From positions 1-64,000 of the forward strand of contig NZ_JAVAMA010000012.1 of the NCBI RefSeq assembly GCF_030730875.1: a stretch of DNA of 64,000 nt, given 5' to 3'. The notes beneath the pieces are model-generated. The model was not told where the DNA came from. It saw nothing but the letters and a program-made list of their open reading frames with translations, and did no database searches. The position numbers and the translations under genes were made by a program. Positions 33,085 through 41,828 of the stretch are shown in pieces; the stretch's first letter is position 1, and each line of letters opens with the position of its first letter. This stretch comes from Sphingomonas sp. DG1-23 (GTDB taxonomy: Bacteria; Pseudomonadota; Alphaproteobacteria; Sphingomonadales; Sphingomonadaceae).

Positions 33085-35043
33085 ATGCGTACGATGATCC
33101 TGGCCTCGATGCTGGCATTCCTCCCGGCGACCGCGGTGCTTGCGCAGGAGCAAGGCGACAAGGTCTATACCGGTGCGATCACGACGCGCTGGGGCAAGGC
33201 GGTCACGCCCGAAAATGCGTGGCGCAGCTATCCGCGCCCGCAGCTTCAGCGCGACAAATGGCTGAACCTGAACGGGCTGTGGGACTATGCCATCGTCAAG
33301 GCCGGCACGCCGCAGCCGCAGCAAATGGACGGCAAGATCCTCGTGCCGTTCGCGGTCGAATCGCGCCTCTCTGGCGTCGCGCGGAAGGTCCTGCCCGAGG
33401 ATCGGATCTGGTATCGCCGCGAATTCACCGTGCCTGCCGATTGGGCGGGGCAGAATGTGAAGCTCAATTTCGGCGCGGTCGATTACGAGGCGGCGGTCTG
33501 GGTCAACGGCGCATTGGTCGGCGCGCACAAGGGCGGATCGGACAGCTTCGGCTTCGACATCACCGCGGCGCTCAAGCCGGGGACCAACCAGATCATGGTG
33601 CAGGTGGCCGATCCGACCAGCGCCGGCAGCCAGCCGCGCGGCAAGCAGATCCTCGAGCCCGAGGGCATCTGGTACACCGCGTCGAGCGGGATCTGGCAGA
33701 CGGTGTGGCTCGAGCCGGTGTCGAAGCTCCACATCGCCGATGTCCGCGCCACGCCGAATATCGATACCGGCGAGGTCGAAGTCGATGTCGCGTTGAGCGC
33801 GTGGGCGAACGACACCGATGCAGTGCGGCTTACCGTCCGTTCGGGTGGCCAGCCGATCGCCTCGACGATCGTCCGTGCCAATCGCCATGCCAGCATCGCC
33901 ATTCCCGACGCGCATCTCTGGTCGCCCGAGGATCCGTTCCTCTACGATCTCGATGCCGAGCTGGTGACGATCAAGGATCCCTATGCCGGCAAGCCCGAAC
34001 GCAACCGCGTCGCTTACGACTCGCGCTTCACGACGGGCGAGACCGAGGCCTATGCCGGCGCGCAAGTGACCGGTGCGTCGCGCGACAAGGTCAAAGCTTA
34101 TTTCGCGATGCGCAAGATCTCGGTCGGCCCGGGCAGCGTCACCGGTCAGCCGATGCTGCTGCTCAACAACAAGCCCTATTTCCAGAACGGCACGCTCGAT
34201 CAGGGCTGGTGGCCCGACGGGCTGCTGACCCCGCCTTCGGAAGAGGCGATGCGCTACGACCTCGAGTTCCTGAAGAAAGCCGGGTTCAACATGGTCCGGA
34301 AGCACATCAAAGTAGAGCCCGCGCGCTATTATTACGACGCCGATCATATGGGCATGCTGGTCTGGCAGGACATGCCCTCGGGCGGCGGCGAGGACCAGTT
34401 TCTCGCGGGCACCAGCCAGAGTCAGGCAGTGCTTTCGTCGGACGTGATGAGCGACCAGCAGGCCGAGCTTTCGCAAATGATCGGCGATCTGCGCGCCTTC
34501 CCGTCGATCGTGATGTGGGTGGTCAACAACGAGGGCTGGGGACAGTACGACTCCGCCACGCTGACTCGCTTCGTCAAGGGCATGGACCCCAGCCGGCTGG
34601 TCAACGCCGACAGCGGCTGGCTCGACGTCGCGTCGCGCGATTCCGACGTGCTCGACATCCACACTTACGAGGACGTGCCCAAAGTGCCGACCCGCCAGGC
34701 CGAGCGCGCGATCGTGATCGGCGAATATGGCGGGGTGGGGCGCCCGATCGACGGCCATCTCTGGCGCGCCGGCAAGCGCAACTGGAGCTATCAGGTCGCC
34801 AGAGACGCCGACGACTATCTCGCGCGCTATCGCCGCAAGTTCGAGGAGATCGTGCGGCAGGCCAAGGTCCATGGCCTGAGCGCCGCGGTCTATACCCAGA
34901 CCACCGATGTCGAGGGCGAGATCAACGGCCTGCTGACCTATGATCGTGCCGTTGCCAAGGCACCGGCCGAGGCGTTTGCCGCGATGGCGAAGCCGCTGTG
35001 GGAAGGCGCGGATTCCACCGGCGCATCACCGCCGGCACCCTGA
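33085..35043 (+). CDS. Glycoside hydrolase family 2 enzyme
   Basis: A 652-aa exported enzyme (signal MRTMILASMLAFLPATAVLA). It has the GH2 order: a sugar-binding jelly roll (SYPRPQLQRDKWLNLNGLWDYAI, IWYRREFTVPADWAGQNVKLNFGAVDYEAAVWVNGALVGAHKGG), an Ig-like domain, and a TIM barrel. The predicted acid/base is Glu483 in MWVVNNEGWGQYD and the nucleophile Glu547 in VIGEYGGVG. GH2 covers beta-galactosidases, beta-mannosidases, beta-glucuronidases and others. In this locus a beta-mannosidase or beta-galactosidase acting on a glycan core is plausible but not shown. It is co-transcribed with the preceding GH92 gene. The start has AAGGGGAAG upstream. Confidence 0.9.
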   Translation: MRTMILASMLAFLPATAVLAQEQGDKVYTGAITTRWGKAVTPENAWRSYPRPQLQRDKWLNLNGLWDYAIVKAGTPQPQQMDGKILVPFAVESRLSGVARKVLPEDRIWYRREFTVPADWAGQNVKLNFGAVDYEAAVWVNGALVGAHKGGSDSFGFDITAALKPGTNQIMVQVADPTSAGSQPRGKQILEPEGIWYTASSGIWQTVWLEPVSKLHIADVRATPNIDTGEVEVDVALSAWANDTDAVRLTVRSGGQPIASTIVRANRHASIAIPDAHLWSPEDPFLYDLDAELVTIKDPYAGKPERNRVAYDSRFTTGETEAYAGAQVTGASRDKVKAYFAMRKISVGPGSVTGQPMLLLNNKPYFQNGTLDQGWWPDGLLTPPSEEAMRYDLEFLKKAGFNMVRKHIKVEPARYYYDADHMGMLVWQDMPSGGGEDQFLAGTSQSQAVLSSDVMSDQQAELSQMIGDLRAFPSIVMWVVNNEGWGQYDSATLTRFVKGMDPSRLVNADSGWLDVASRDSDVLDIHTYEDVPKVPTRQAERAIVIGEYGGVGRPIDGHLWRAGKRNWSYQVARDADDYLARYRRKFEEIVRQAKVHGLSAAVYTQTTDVEGEINGLLTYDRAVAKAPAEAFAAMAKPLWEGADSTGASPPAP

Positions 35044-35117
35044 TTCGAGCATCATTCGCGACTGTCGGGCGACCGGTTCCAACGGGTCGTCGGGGGCGAA
35101 ACACAAACCGGCCCGAT

Positions 35118-35141
35118 CCAATTGACAAATTGTTTTTTATA
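35118..35141 (+). promoter_or_regulatory. AT-rich promoter/operator element upstream of the TonB receptor
   Basis: CCAATTGACAAATTGTTTT, with further T/A-rich sequence, lies 120 bp before the receptor start. It matches the element at 30574 at every position but one of its first 19 bases. Here the inverted repeat is perfect: CAATT-GACA-AATTG. TTGACA is at 35122-35127. Shared sequence and distance indicate joint control of the receptor and the first enzyme operon. Confidence 0.6.
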
Positions 35142-35237
35142 TTCAGGATTGGGCGAGAGAGATCACGGCGGCATGGGCCGCGCGCGATACCAACTGCCGG
35201 AGGCGAGAACGTCGCGGCACAGGGAGGAGAGAGAGGG

Positions 35238-38200
35238 ATGAAGTTCTACAGCAATCAACTGCGCGGTGCGTCGCGCAAGCGGATCGCCCGCGATCTGATG
35301 CTTTCGGCGAGCGTGCTGGTCGCGCTTTGCGGCACGGCACAGGCGCAGGACGCGACGGCAGTCGACAGCGCGGCGGCCGGAACCCAGGGTGCCGGCGCAC
35401 CGCAGGACGCGGAGCCGCAGGCCGAGGGTCAGGAAGGCGACATCGTCGTCACCGGCTATCGCGCCTCGATCGAGCAGAGCCTGTCGCAGAAACGCAACGC
35501 CAACGCGTTCGTCGACGTGATCACCGCCGAGGACGTCGGCAAATTCCCCGACAAGAACGTCGCGGATTCGCTGCAGCGCGTGCCCGGCGTCATCATCGAT
35601 CGCGATGGCGGCGAAGGTAGCCGGGTCAGCATCCGCGGGCTCAGCTCCGACCTGACGCTGACCGAGCTCAACGGCAATTTCATCGCGGGCGCCGACAGCG
35701 ACGATCCCTCGCGCTCGTTCAACTATCTGCTGCTACCCTCGTCGCTGATCGGCAGCGTCGAGGTGTTCAAGTCGCCCGAAGCGCGGCTCGACGAAGGCGG
35801 CGTCGGCGGCGTCATCATCAACCACACGCGCAAGCCGTTCGACCTCGATCCCTGGTCGGGCAGCGTCTCGGCGGAAGGCACCTATTCGGACGTTACCAAG
35901 AAGGCCGAGCCGAACGTGTCGGGGCTGCTCTCGTGGCATAACGAAGACAAGACCCTCGGCTTCCTCGTCGGCGGCACCTATCAGATCCGCACCAATCGCT
36001 CGCTCAGCGCGAACAGCGACAGCTGGCACTGGTGGACCGACAACAAGGCCACCGACCCCGCGACCGACGTGGACGGCAACACCTTCGCCAACGATTCCGC
36101 GATCGACTATTGGAACGACGGCAACAATGCCGGCCAGACGACGCTGGGCGGCACGCGCTACAGCGGCTATTGGGCGCCCCAGTCGGTCAGCGAGACGATC
36201 ACCGACCAGAAGCGCAAGCGCCTCGGCATCCAGGCGACGATGCAGGCGAAGCCGTTCGACAATCTCGAGATCACCGCGAACTATTTCCGGTTCCAGCTCA
36301 ACGGCGACTATACGCGCAGCACGATCAAGGTCCCCGAATGGGGCTTTGGCCGGTTCTTCTCCGACGCGACGTTCGACGAGAGCGGCACGATCATGACCGG
36401 CGCGACCTTCACGGTTCCGCCCGAAGGCACCGGCTGCCGGGTGACCTTCTGCACGATGGAAACCCCGGCGCCGCAGGATACTTATGTCCGCGAGAAGACC
36501 GTCTCGAACACCTATGACGTGCGCGGCAATTGGGAACTCGGCCACCTCAACGTCGATTTCGTGTTCGGCAAGACCAAATCCACGGGCGGCCCGTCGTTCC
36601 AGTTCTTTGCCCAGGCCAAGCCGCGCAATGGCACGGTCAACGGCAATGCGCTCAGCCAGTGGAACTTCACCGATCAGTCGATCGCGATGGCATTCTCGCC
36701 CAACGTGATCCAGAACATGCTGAACGGCGTCGCGCAGATCGATCTCGGCTCGACCGGCTCGGGCTTTACCAACAGCTCGATCTCCCAGCGTTACGCGCAG
36801 GTGGACGTGACCCGGAAGTTCGACTCGAATTTCCTCGACTCGATCCAGGTCGGCGCGAAGTGGCGCGACGGCCGCATCCATCGCGAGACCGGCAAGTTCG
36901 AATGGTATTCGGACGCCGCCAATACGCTACGCTTCCAGGATACCCCGGGCGGCGCACTGGCGCTGCCGGAGATCTTCTATCCGGATTCGCTCGGCAACAT
37001 CGCCGGCGGGTTCCAGACGACCGCTTTCCCGGCGATCAACATCAAGAATTACATCAACTATCTGAACAAGACCTATAGCGGGCCGGTTCGCGTTCCCGAG
37101 CCGCAGAACCTCTACAACATTCGGGAGCGGATCTGGGCCGGCTATGCTCAGGCGAACTTCAAGACGGATAATGTCCGCGGCAATATCGGCTTGCGCGTGG
37201 TCAATACCAAGCAGGACGGCACCTCGACCGACCGCATCACCTACGAGAACGAATATTGCGTGAACGGGCCCGGTGGTCCGTTCGACCCGAACAAGCCCGT
37301 GGGCGCCGACGGCAATTGCACCGTGATCCCGGAATCGCAGCGCCAGGTCCGCGTGTTCAGCCCCAATTCGGAGAGCAAGAGCTACACGGACTTCCTGCCG
37401 AGCTTCAACATTTCCTGGGACGTGACGCCGAACCTCGTGCTGCGTGCGGCGGCGTCGAAGGTCATCGCGCGCCCGGGTTATGGCGATCTGGCGGGTTCGC
37501 GCGGTCTGACGTTCAATTCGGATCCGTTCGTGTTCGATCGCGCCGAATTCGGCGCGCGGGCGGGCTGGTTCGGCAATGGCGGAAACTTCGACCTGAAGCC
37601 GTTCAGCGCGTGGCAGTATGATTTGGGCGCGGAATGGTATTTCAACCGCGGCTCGGTGCTGGGCATGACGCTGTTCCGCAAGGACGTGTCGAACTTCATC
37701 GTGCCGGTCGTGATCGATCTGGAGCAGGAAGTCGCCGGCCAGACCGTGACGGTCCAGCAATATTCGACTCAGGCGAACGGTACGAGCGCAGTGTCGCAGG
37801 GCATCGAAGTCTATGCCCAGCACACGCTGGACTTCGGCCTCGGCGCGCAGGTGAACTTCACCTATAACGACACTTCGCAGGCCGCTGTCACGCTGAACGG
37901 CACCGAGCTGGGTGAATCGGCCCTGGTCGGCAGCGCGAAGACCCAGCTCAACGCGTCGGTCTTCTACGAACACGGTCCCGTCCTGCTGCGTGCATCGTAC
38001 AATCGTCGTGGCGAGGTCGTGCGCGGACTGGCTTCGGGCCTCAACGTCTATGACGACCCGTACGACCAGGTCGATCTCAACGCTGCGTTCGACGTGTTCG
38101 AGAACTTCCAGATCACCGGCTCGGTCATCAACCTGACCAAGTCGGAGCAGCGCGCGCATCTGGGCAACGACACGAAGGATCGTTTCATCTCGAACGTCTA

Positions 38201-38243
38201 TTCGGGTCGTCGCGCCTATCTCGGCCTGTCGTACAAGTTCTGA
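35238..38243 (+). CDS. TonB-dependent receptor, probably for mannan-derived glycans
   Basis: A 1001-aa outer-membrane transporter with a signal peptide ending at CGTAQAQ and a plug of the Xanthomonas/Caulobacter type: IVVTGYRASIEQSLSQKRNA, VDVITAEDVGKFPDKNVADSLQRVPGV, then SIRGLSSDLTLTELNG. This receptor class is strongly associated with carbohydrate uptake. The barrel includes SFNISWDVTPNLVLRAAASKVIARPGYGDL and ends in YLGLSYKF, with the C-terminal Phe used by the BAM machinery. Its position among alpha-mannosidase genes and its shared upstream element indicate uptake of mannose-rich oligosaccharides (inference). There is no SusD-like gene. AGGAGAGAGAGGG precedes the ATG and a strong terminator follows. 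Confidence 0.93.
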   Translation: MKFYSNQLRGASRKRIARDLMLSASVLVALCGTAQAQDATAVDSAAAGTQGAGAPQDAEPQAEGQEGDIVVTGYRASIEQSLSQKRNANAFVDVITAEDVGKFPDKNVADSLQRVPGVIIDRDGGEGSRVSIRGLSSDLTLTELNGNFIAGADSDDPSRSFNYLLLPSSLIGSVEVFKSPEARLDEGGVGGVIINHTRKPFDLDPWSGSVSAEGTYSDVTKKAEPNVSGLLSWHNEDKTLGFLVGGTYQIRTNRSLSANSDSWHWWTDNKATDPATDVDGNTFANDSAIDYWNDGNNAGQTTLGGTRYSGYWAPQSVSETITDQKRKRLGIQATMQAKPFDNLEITANYFRFQLNGDYTRSTIKVPEWGFGRFFSDATFDESGTIMTGATFTVPPEGTGCRVTFCTMETPAPQDTYVREKTVSNTYDVRGNWELGHLNVDFVFGKTKSTGGPSFQFFAQAKPRNGTVNGNALSQWNFTDQSIAMAFSPNVIQNMLNGVAQIDLGSTGSGFTNSSISQRYAQVDVTRKFDSNFLDSIQVGAKWRDGRIHRETGKFEWYSDAANTLRFQDTPGGALALPEIFYPDSLGNIAGGFQTTAFPAINIKNYINYLNKTYSGPVRVPEPQNLYNIRERIWAGYAQANFKTDNVRGNIGLRVVNTKQDGTSTDRITYENEYCVNGPGGPFDPNKPVGADGNCTVIPESQRQVRVFSPNSESKSYTDFLPSFNISWDVTPNLVLRAAASKVIARPGYGDLAGSRGLTFNSDPFVFDRAEFGARAGWFGNGGNFDLKPFSAWQYDLGAEWYFNRGSVLGMTLFRKDVSNFIVPVVIDLEQEVAGQTVTVQQYSTQANGTSAVSQGIEVYAQHTLDFGLGAQVNFTYNDTSQAAVTLNGTELGESALVGSAKTQLNASVFYEHGPVLLRASYNRRGEVVRGLASGLNVYDDPYDQVDLNAAFDVFENFQITGSVINLTKSEQRAHLGNDTKDRFISNVYSGRRAYLGLSYKF

Positions 38244-38285
38244 CGCGTCGCATCCGACGCACCCCGATGCCCCCCAAGGCACCTA

Positions 38286-38320
38286 GGAGGTGGCCCTTCC
38301 CCCGGGCCACCTCCGCTTTT
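38286..38320 (+). terminator. Strong intrinsic terminator of the TonB receptor gene
   Basis: A perfect 11-bp stem (GGAGGTGGCCC / GGGCCACCTCC) with a 7-nt loop and a GCTTTT tail lies about 45 bp after the receptor stop. The second enzyme operon (38382 onward) must start from its own promoter or from readthrough. No promoter consensus is evident in 38321-38381. Confidence 0.85.
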
Positions 38321-38381
38321 GTGCGGCGGCGGCAATGCGTGCGACACAGATGCGCTTTAGAGATTTGAGAGAAGAGGCGGC

Positions 38382-39443
38382 ATGCGGCGTATAATGCAGA
38401 TCGGTATGGCGGCGGCCGCGGCGCTGCTCGTGGCGGGATCGGCGCCGGCACCCAATCCGATCGTGCCCGGCTGGTATGCCGATCCCGAGATCCACGTCTT
38501 CGCCGGGCGCTACTGGATCTATCCGACCTATTCGGATCACGGCGCGACCCCGGACGGCGTCCGGCGCTTCTCCCCCGCGCAGGAAGAGCTTCGGCGGCAG
38601 AAAATGGTGCGGCCGTCTTATGGCTTCCAGACCTTCTTCAATGCCTTTTCATCGCCCGATCTGGTCCACTGGACGAAGCACGACCATGTCTTCGACGTGA
38701 AGAACGCCGCCTGGGCGGCCTTCGCGATCTGGGCGCCTTCGGTGATCGAGGCGAACGGCAAATATTACATGTTCTTCAGCGCCAACGACATCCAGAAGGA
38801 TGGCGAGACCGGCGGCATCGGCCTCGCGGTGAGCGACAAGCCCGGCGGGCCGTTCAAGGACGCGATCGGCAAGCCGCTGATCGGCAAGTTCCACAACGGC
38901 GCGCAGCCGATCGACCCCTTCGCCTTCCGCGACAAGGACGGGCAGGTCTATCTCTATTATGGCGGCTGGCAGCACTGCAACGTCGTCAAATTGAGCAAGG
39001 ACCTGAGGACCGTGGTGCCGCATGCGGACGGATCGCTGTTCAAGGAAATCACGCCCCCCGGCTATGTCGAGGGCTCGTTCATGATCCTGCGCAAGGGCGT
39101 CTATTACCTGATGTGGTCCGAGGGCGGCTGGACCGGTCCCGACTACAGCGTCGCCTATGCGATGGGGCCGAGCCCCACCGGTCCGTTCAAGCCGATGGGC
39201 AAGATCCTCCAGCAGGATTTCAAGATCGCGCGCGGGGCAGGGCACCATTCGGTGGTCAACGTGCCCGGCACCGACGAATGGGTGATCGCCTATCATCGCC
39301 GCCCCTTGAGCGAGGATCGCGGCGAGCGCCGCCAGCTAGCGCTCGACCGGATGGAGTTCAATCCCGACGGCACGATCAGGCCGGTGGTGATGACCAACGA
39401 AGGCGTGCCGCCGCGCCCGATCGCCGCGCGCCATGGCCGCTGA
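38382..39443 (+). CDS. GH43-like five-bladed propeller glycosidase
   Basis: A 353-aa exported enzyme. After a signal segment (IGMAAAAALLVAGSAPAP) comes NPIVPGWYADPEIHVFAGRYWIYPTYSD, whose Asp (YADPE) is the usual GH43 base. AIWAPSVIEANGKYYMFFSA follows, then PIDPFAFRDKDGQVYLYYGG (pKa-modulating Asp) and GYVEGSFMILRKGVYYLMWSEGG (Glu general acid). All three catalytic carboxylates of the family are present. GH43 includes beta-xylosidases, arabinofuranosidases and galactofuranosidase-like enzymes. Within this locus it may remove a non-mannose decoration. It leads a four-gene enzyme operon with small gaps (30, 12 and 13 bp). Confidence 0.88.
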   Translation: MRRIMQIGMAAAAALLVAGSAPAPNPIVPGWYADPEIHVFAGRYWIYPTYSDHGATPDGVRRFSPAQEELRRQKMVRPSYGFQTFFNAFSSPDLVHWTKHDHVFDVKNAAWAAFAIWAPSVIEANGKYYMFFSANDIQKDGETGGIGLAVSDKPGGPFKDAIGKPLIGKFHNGAQPIDPFAFRDKDGQVYLYYGGWQHCNVVKLSKDLRTVVPHADGSLFKEITPPGYVEGSFMILRKGVYYLMWSEGGWTGPDYSVAYAMGPSPTGPFKPMGKILQQDFKIARGAGHHSVVNVPGTDEWVIAYHRRPLSEDRGERRQLALDRMEFNPDGTIRPVVMTNEGVPPRPIAARHGR

Positions 39444-39473
39444 TATTGTTTCGATTTCGAGGGGAGACCTGCG

Positions 39474-41816
39474 TTGAAGAGTGTTGCTCGATCGCTGCGT
39501 GGCGCCGTCGCGCTTCTCGCGACCACCGGATTGTGCCTGCCCGGCGCCGCCTCCCTCGCCCAGAGTGCGCAGCAGGAATCGCTGGTCGACCTCGCCAATC
39601 CCCTGATGGGCACCGATTCCAACTACGAATTGTCCTATGGCAATACCTATCCCGCGGTCGCGGTGCCGTGGGGGATGAACTTCTGGTCGCCGGTCACCGG
39701 CGAGATGGGCAATGGCTGGGGCTATACCTATGACGCCAACAAGATCAGCGGGATCAAGCAGACCCACCAGCCCAGCCCGTGGATGAACGATTACGCCGCG
39801 TTCGAGCTGATGGCGATGACCGGCCCGGTCAAGCTCAAGCAGAAGGAACGCGCCTCGTGGTTCAGCCACAAGGCCGAGACGAGCAGGGCCTATAAATATC
39901 AGGTCTATCTCGCCGATTACGACGTCACCGCCGAAGTCGCGCCGACCAGCCGCGCCGCGCAGTTCCGCTTCACCTTCCCCGAGAGCGACGACGCCCATAT
40001 CCTGCTCGACGCCTATAACGAAGGCTCGATGGTGACAGTCGACAAGGCGCGGCGGCGAATCACCGGCTATGTCCGCAACAATAGCGGCGGCGTGCCGGCC
40101 AATTTCCACAATTATTTCGTGCTCGAGTTCGACCACGACTTCACCGTCTCCCGCACCTGGGACGAGAATTGGCAGCTCCGCGACAATGCCAGGAGCGAAG
40201 GCGCGCATGTCGGCGCGGTGGTCAGCTTCAAGACGAAGAAGGGCGAGCAGGTCGGGGTCAAGGTCGCCTCTTCCTTCATCAGCCTCGAACAGGCCGAACG
40301 CAACCTCGCCCGCGAGGTCGGCGGCGACAGCTTCGACGCGACCGAGGCCAAGGCCAAGGCGGTGTGGGAGAAGGAGTTCTCGCGGATCAAGGTGAGCGAT
40401 CCCGACCTCGAGAACCGCCGCATCTTCTATTCGGCGCTGTACCGGATGCTGCAATTCCCGCGCACCTTCCACGAAGTCGACGCGCAAGGGCAGACCGTCC
40501 ATTACAGCCCCTATGACGGCAAGGTGCATCCCGGGCCGATGTTCACCGACAACGGTTTCTGGGACACGTGGCGCGCGGTCTTCCCGTTCTTCGCCTTGAT
40601 GTATCCCGAGCAGGACAGCCAGATCATGCAGGGTCTGGTCAACACCTACAAGGAATCGGGCTGGCTGCCCGAATGGGCGAGCCCGGGGCATCGCAGCGTG
40701 ATGATCGGATCCAACTCGGCGATCCTGATCGCCGACGCCTATCTCAACGGGGTGCGCGGCTTCGACGTCGAGACCCTGTACGAAGCGATGGTCAAGAACG
40801 CGACGACCTCCGAGGGCCGCCCGCGCGACGCGCGGGGCAGGGTGTTGACTGCGGTCGGCCGCGAGGGCGTCGAATATTACAACAAGCTCGGCTACGTCCC
40901 CTATGACGTCGGCATCAACGAGAATGCCGCGCGCACGCTCGAATATGCCACCGCCGATTTCGCGCTGTCGCGGCTCGCCGCGGCGCTCGGCAAGACCGAG
41001 GATGCGCGGAAATATGCCGCGCAGGCGCAGAATTACCGCAAGCTGTACGACAAGGAGAGCGGCTGGATGCGCGGGCGCAACCAGGACGGCAGCTGGTCCA
41101 CGCCGTTCAACCCGCTCAAATGGGGCGACGCCTTCACCGAAGGCAATTCGCTGCATTACAGCTGGTCGGTGATGCAGGACGTGCAGGGGCTCGCCGATCT
41201 GATGGGCGGCGACAAGGCGTTCGTCGACCGGCTCGACTCGATCTTCTCGACCCCGCCGCTGTTCGACGACAGCTATTACGGCCAGACGATCCACGAGATC
41301 CGCGAGATGCAGCTCGTCAACATGGGCAATTATGCCCATGGCAACCAGCCGATCCAGCACATGACCTATCTCTACGATTGGGCCGGCGCGCCGTGGAAGA
41401 CGCAGTTCCATGTCCGCGACGTGATGGCGCGGCTCTATTCGTCGGCGCCCGACGGCTATCCGGGCGACGAGGATAACGGCCAGACCTCGGCCTGGTACGT
41501 GTTCTCGGCGCTGGGCTTCTACCCGGTCACCCCGGCAGTCGGCGAATATGCGATCGGCAGCCCGTTGTTCCGCAATGTCGAGCTCAGCATGCCGAACGGC
41601 CGCAAGCTCAAGATCGAGGCGGCCAATAACGGCCCGAAAAACGTTTACATCCAGTCGGTGACGTTCAACGGCAAGCGCCACGACAAGACGTGGCTGACCC
41701 GCGAGGCGCTGCAGGCCGGCGGCACCTTGCGCTTCGAAATGGGCGCGACGCCGAACAAGCAATGGGGCGCGAGCAAGGCCGCGGCGCCTTTCTCGATGAG
41801 CGCCCCGGTCAAGTAA
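39474..41816 (+). CDS. GH92-family alpha-mannosidase
   Basis: A 780-aa exported enzyme (signal SLRGAVALLATTGLCLPGAASLAQ) with a complete GH92 pattern: DLANPLMGTDSNYELSYGNTYPAVAVPWGMNFWSP at the beta-sandwich start, YSALYRMLQFPRTFHEVD, DNGFWDTWRAVFPFFALMYPE, and the tail PGDEDNGQTSAWYVFSALGFYPVTPAVGEYAIGSPLF. It is expected to release terminal alpha-linked mannose with inversion, using calcium. The start is TTG at 39474, supported by GGGGAG 7-12 nt before it. The second gene of the operon headed by the GH43-like enzyme. Confidence 0.93.
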   Translation: MKSVARSLRGAVALLATTGLCLPGAASLAQSAQQESLVDLANPLMGTDSNYELSYGNTYPAVAVPWGMNFWSPVTGEMGNGWGYTYDANKISGIKQTHQPSPWMNDYAAFELMAMTGPVKLKQKERASWFSHKAETSRAYKYQVYLADYDVTAEVAPTSRAAQFRFTFPESDDAHILLDAYNEGSMVTVDKARRRITGYVRNNSGGVPANFHNYFVLEFDHDFTVSRTWDENWQLRDNARSEGAHVGAVVSFKTKKGEQVGVKVASSFISLEQAERNLAREVGGDSFDATEAKAKAVWEKEFSRIKVSDPDLENRRIFYSALYRMLQFPRTFHEVDAQGQTVHYSPYDGKVHPGPMFTDNGFWDTWRAVFPFFALMYPEQDSQIMQGLVNTYKESGWLPEWASPGHRSVMIGSNSAILIADAYLNGVRGFDVETLYEAMVKNATTSEGRPRDARGRVLTAVGREGVEYYNKLGYVPYDVGINENAARTLEYATADFALSRLAAALGKTEDARKYAAQAQNYRKLYDKESGWMRGRNQDGSWSTPFNPLKWGDAFTEGNSLHYSWSVMQDVQGLADLMGGDKAFVDRLDSIFSTPPLFDDSYYGQTIHEIREMQLVNMGNYAHGNQPIQHMTYLYDWAGAPWKTQFHVRDVMARLYSSAPDGYPGDEDNGQTSAWYVFSALGFYPVTPAVGEYAIGSPLFRNVELSMPNGRKLKIEAANNGPKNVYIQSVTFNGKRHDKTWLTREALQAGGTLRFEMGATPNKQWGASKAAAPFSMSAPVK

Positions 41817-41828
41817 GGATAGAGTGAG

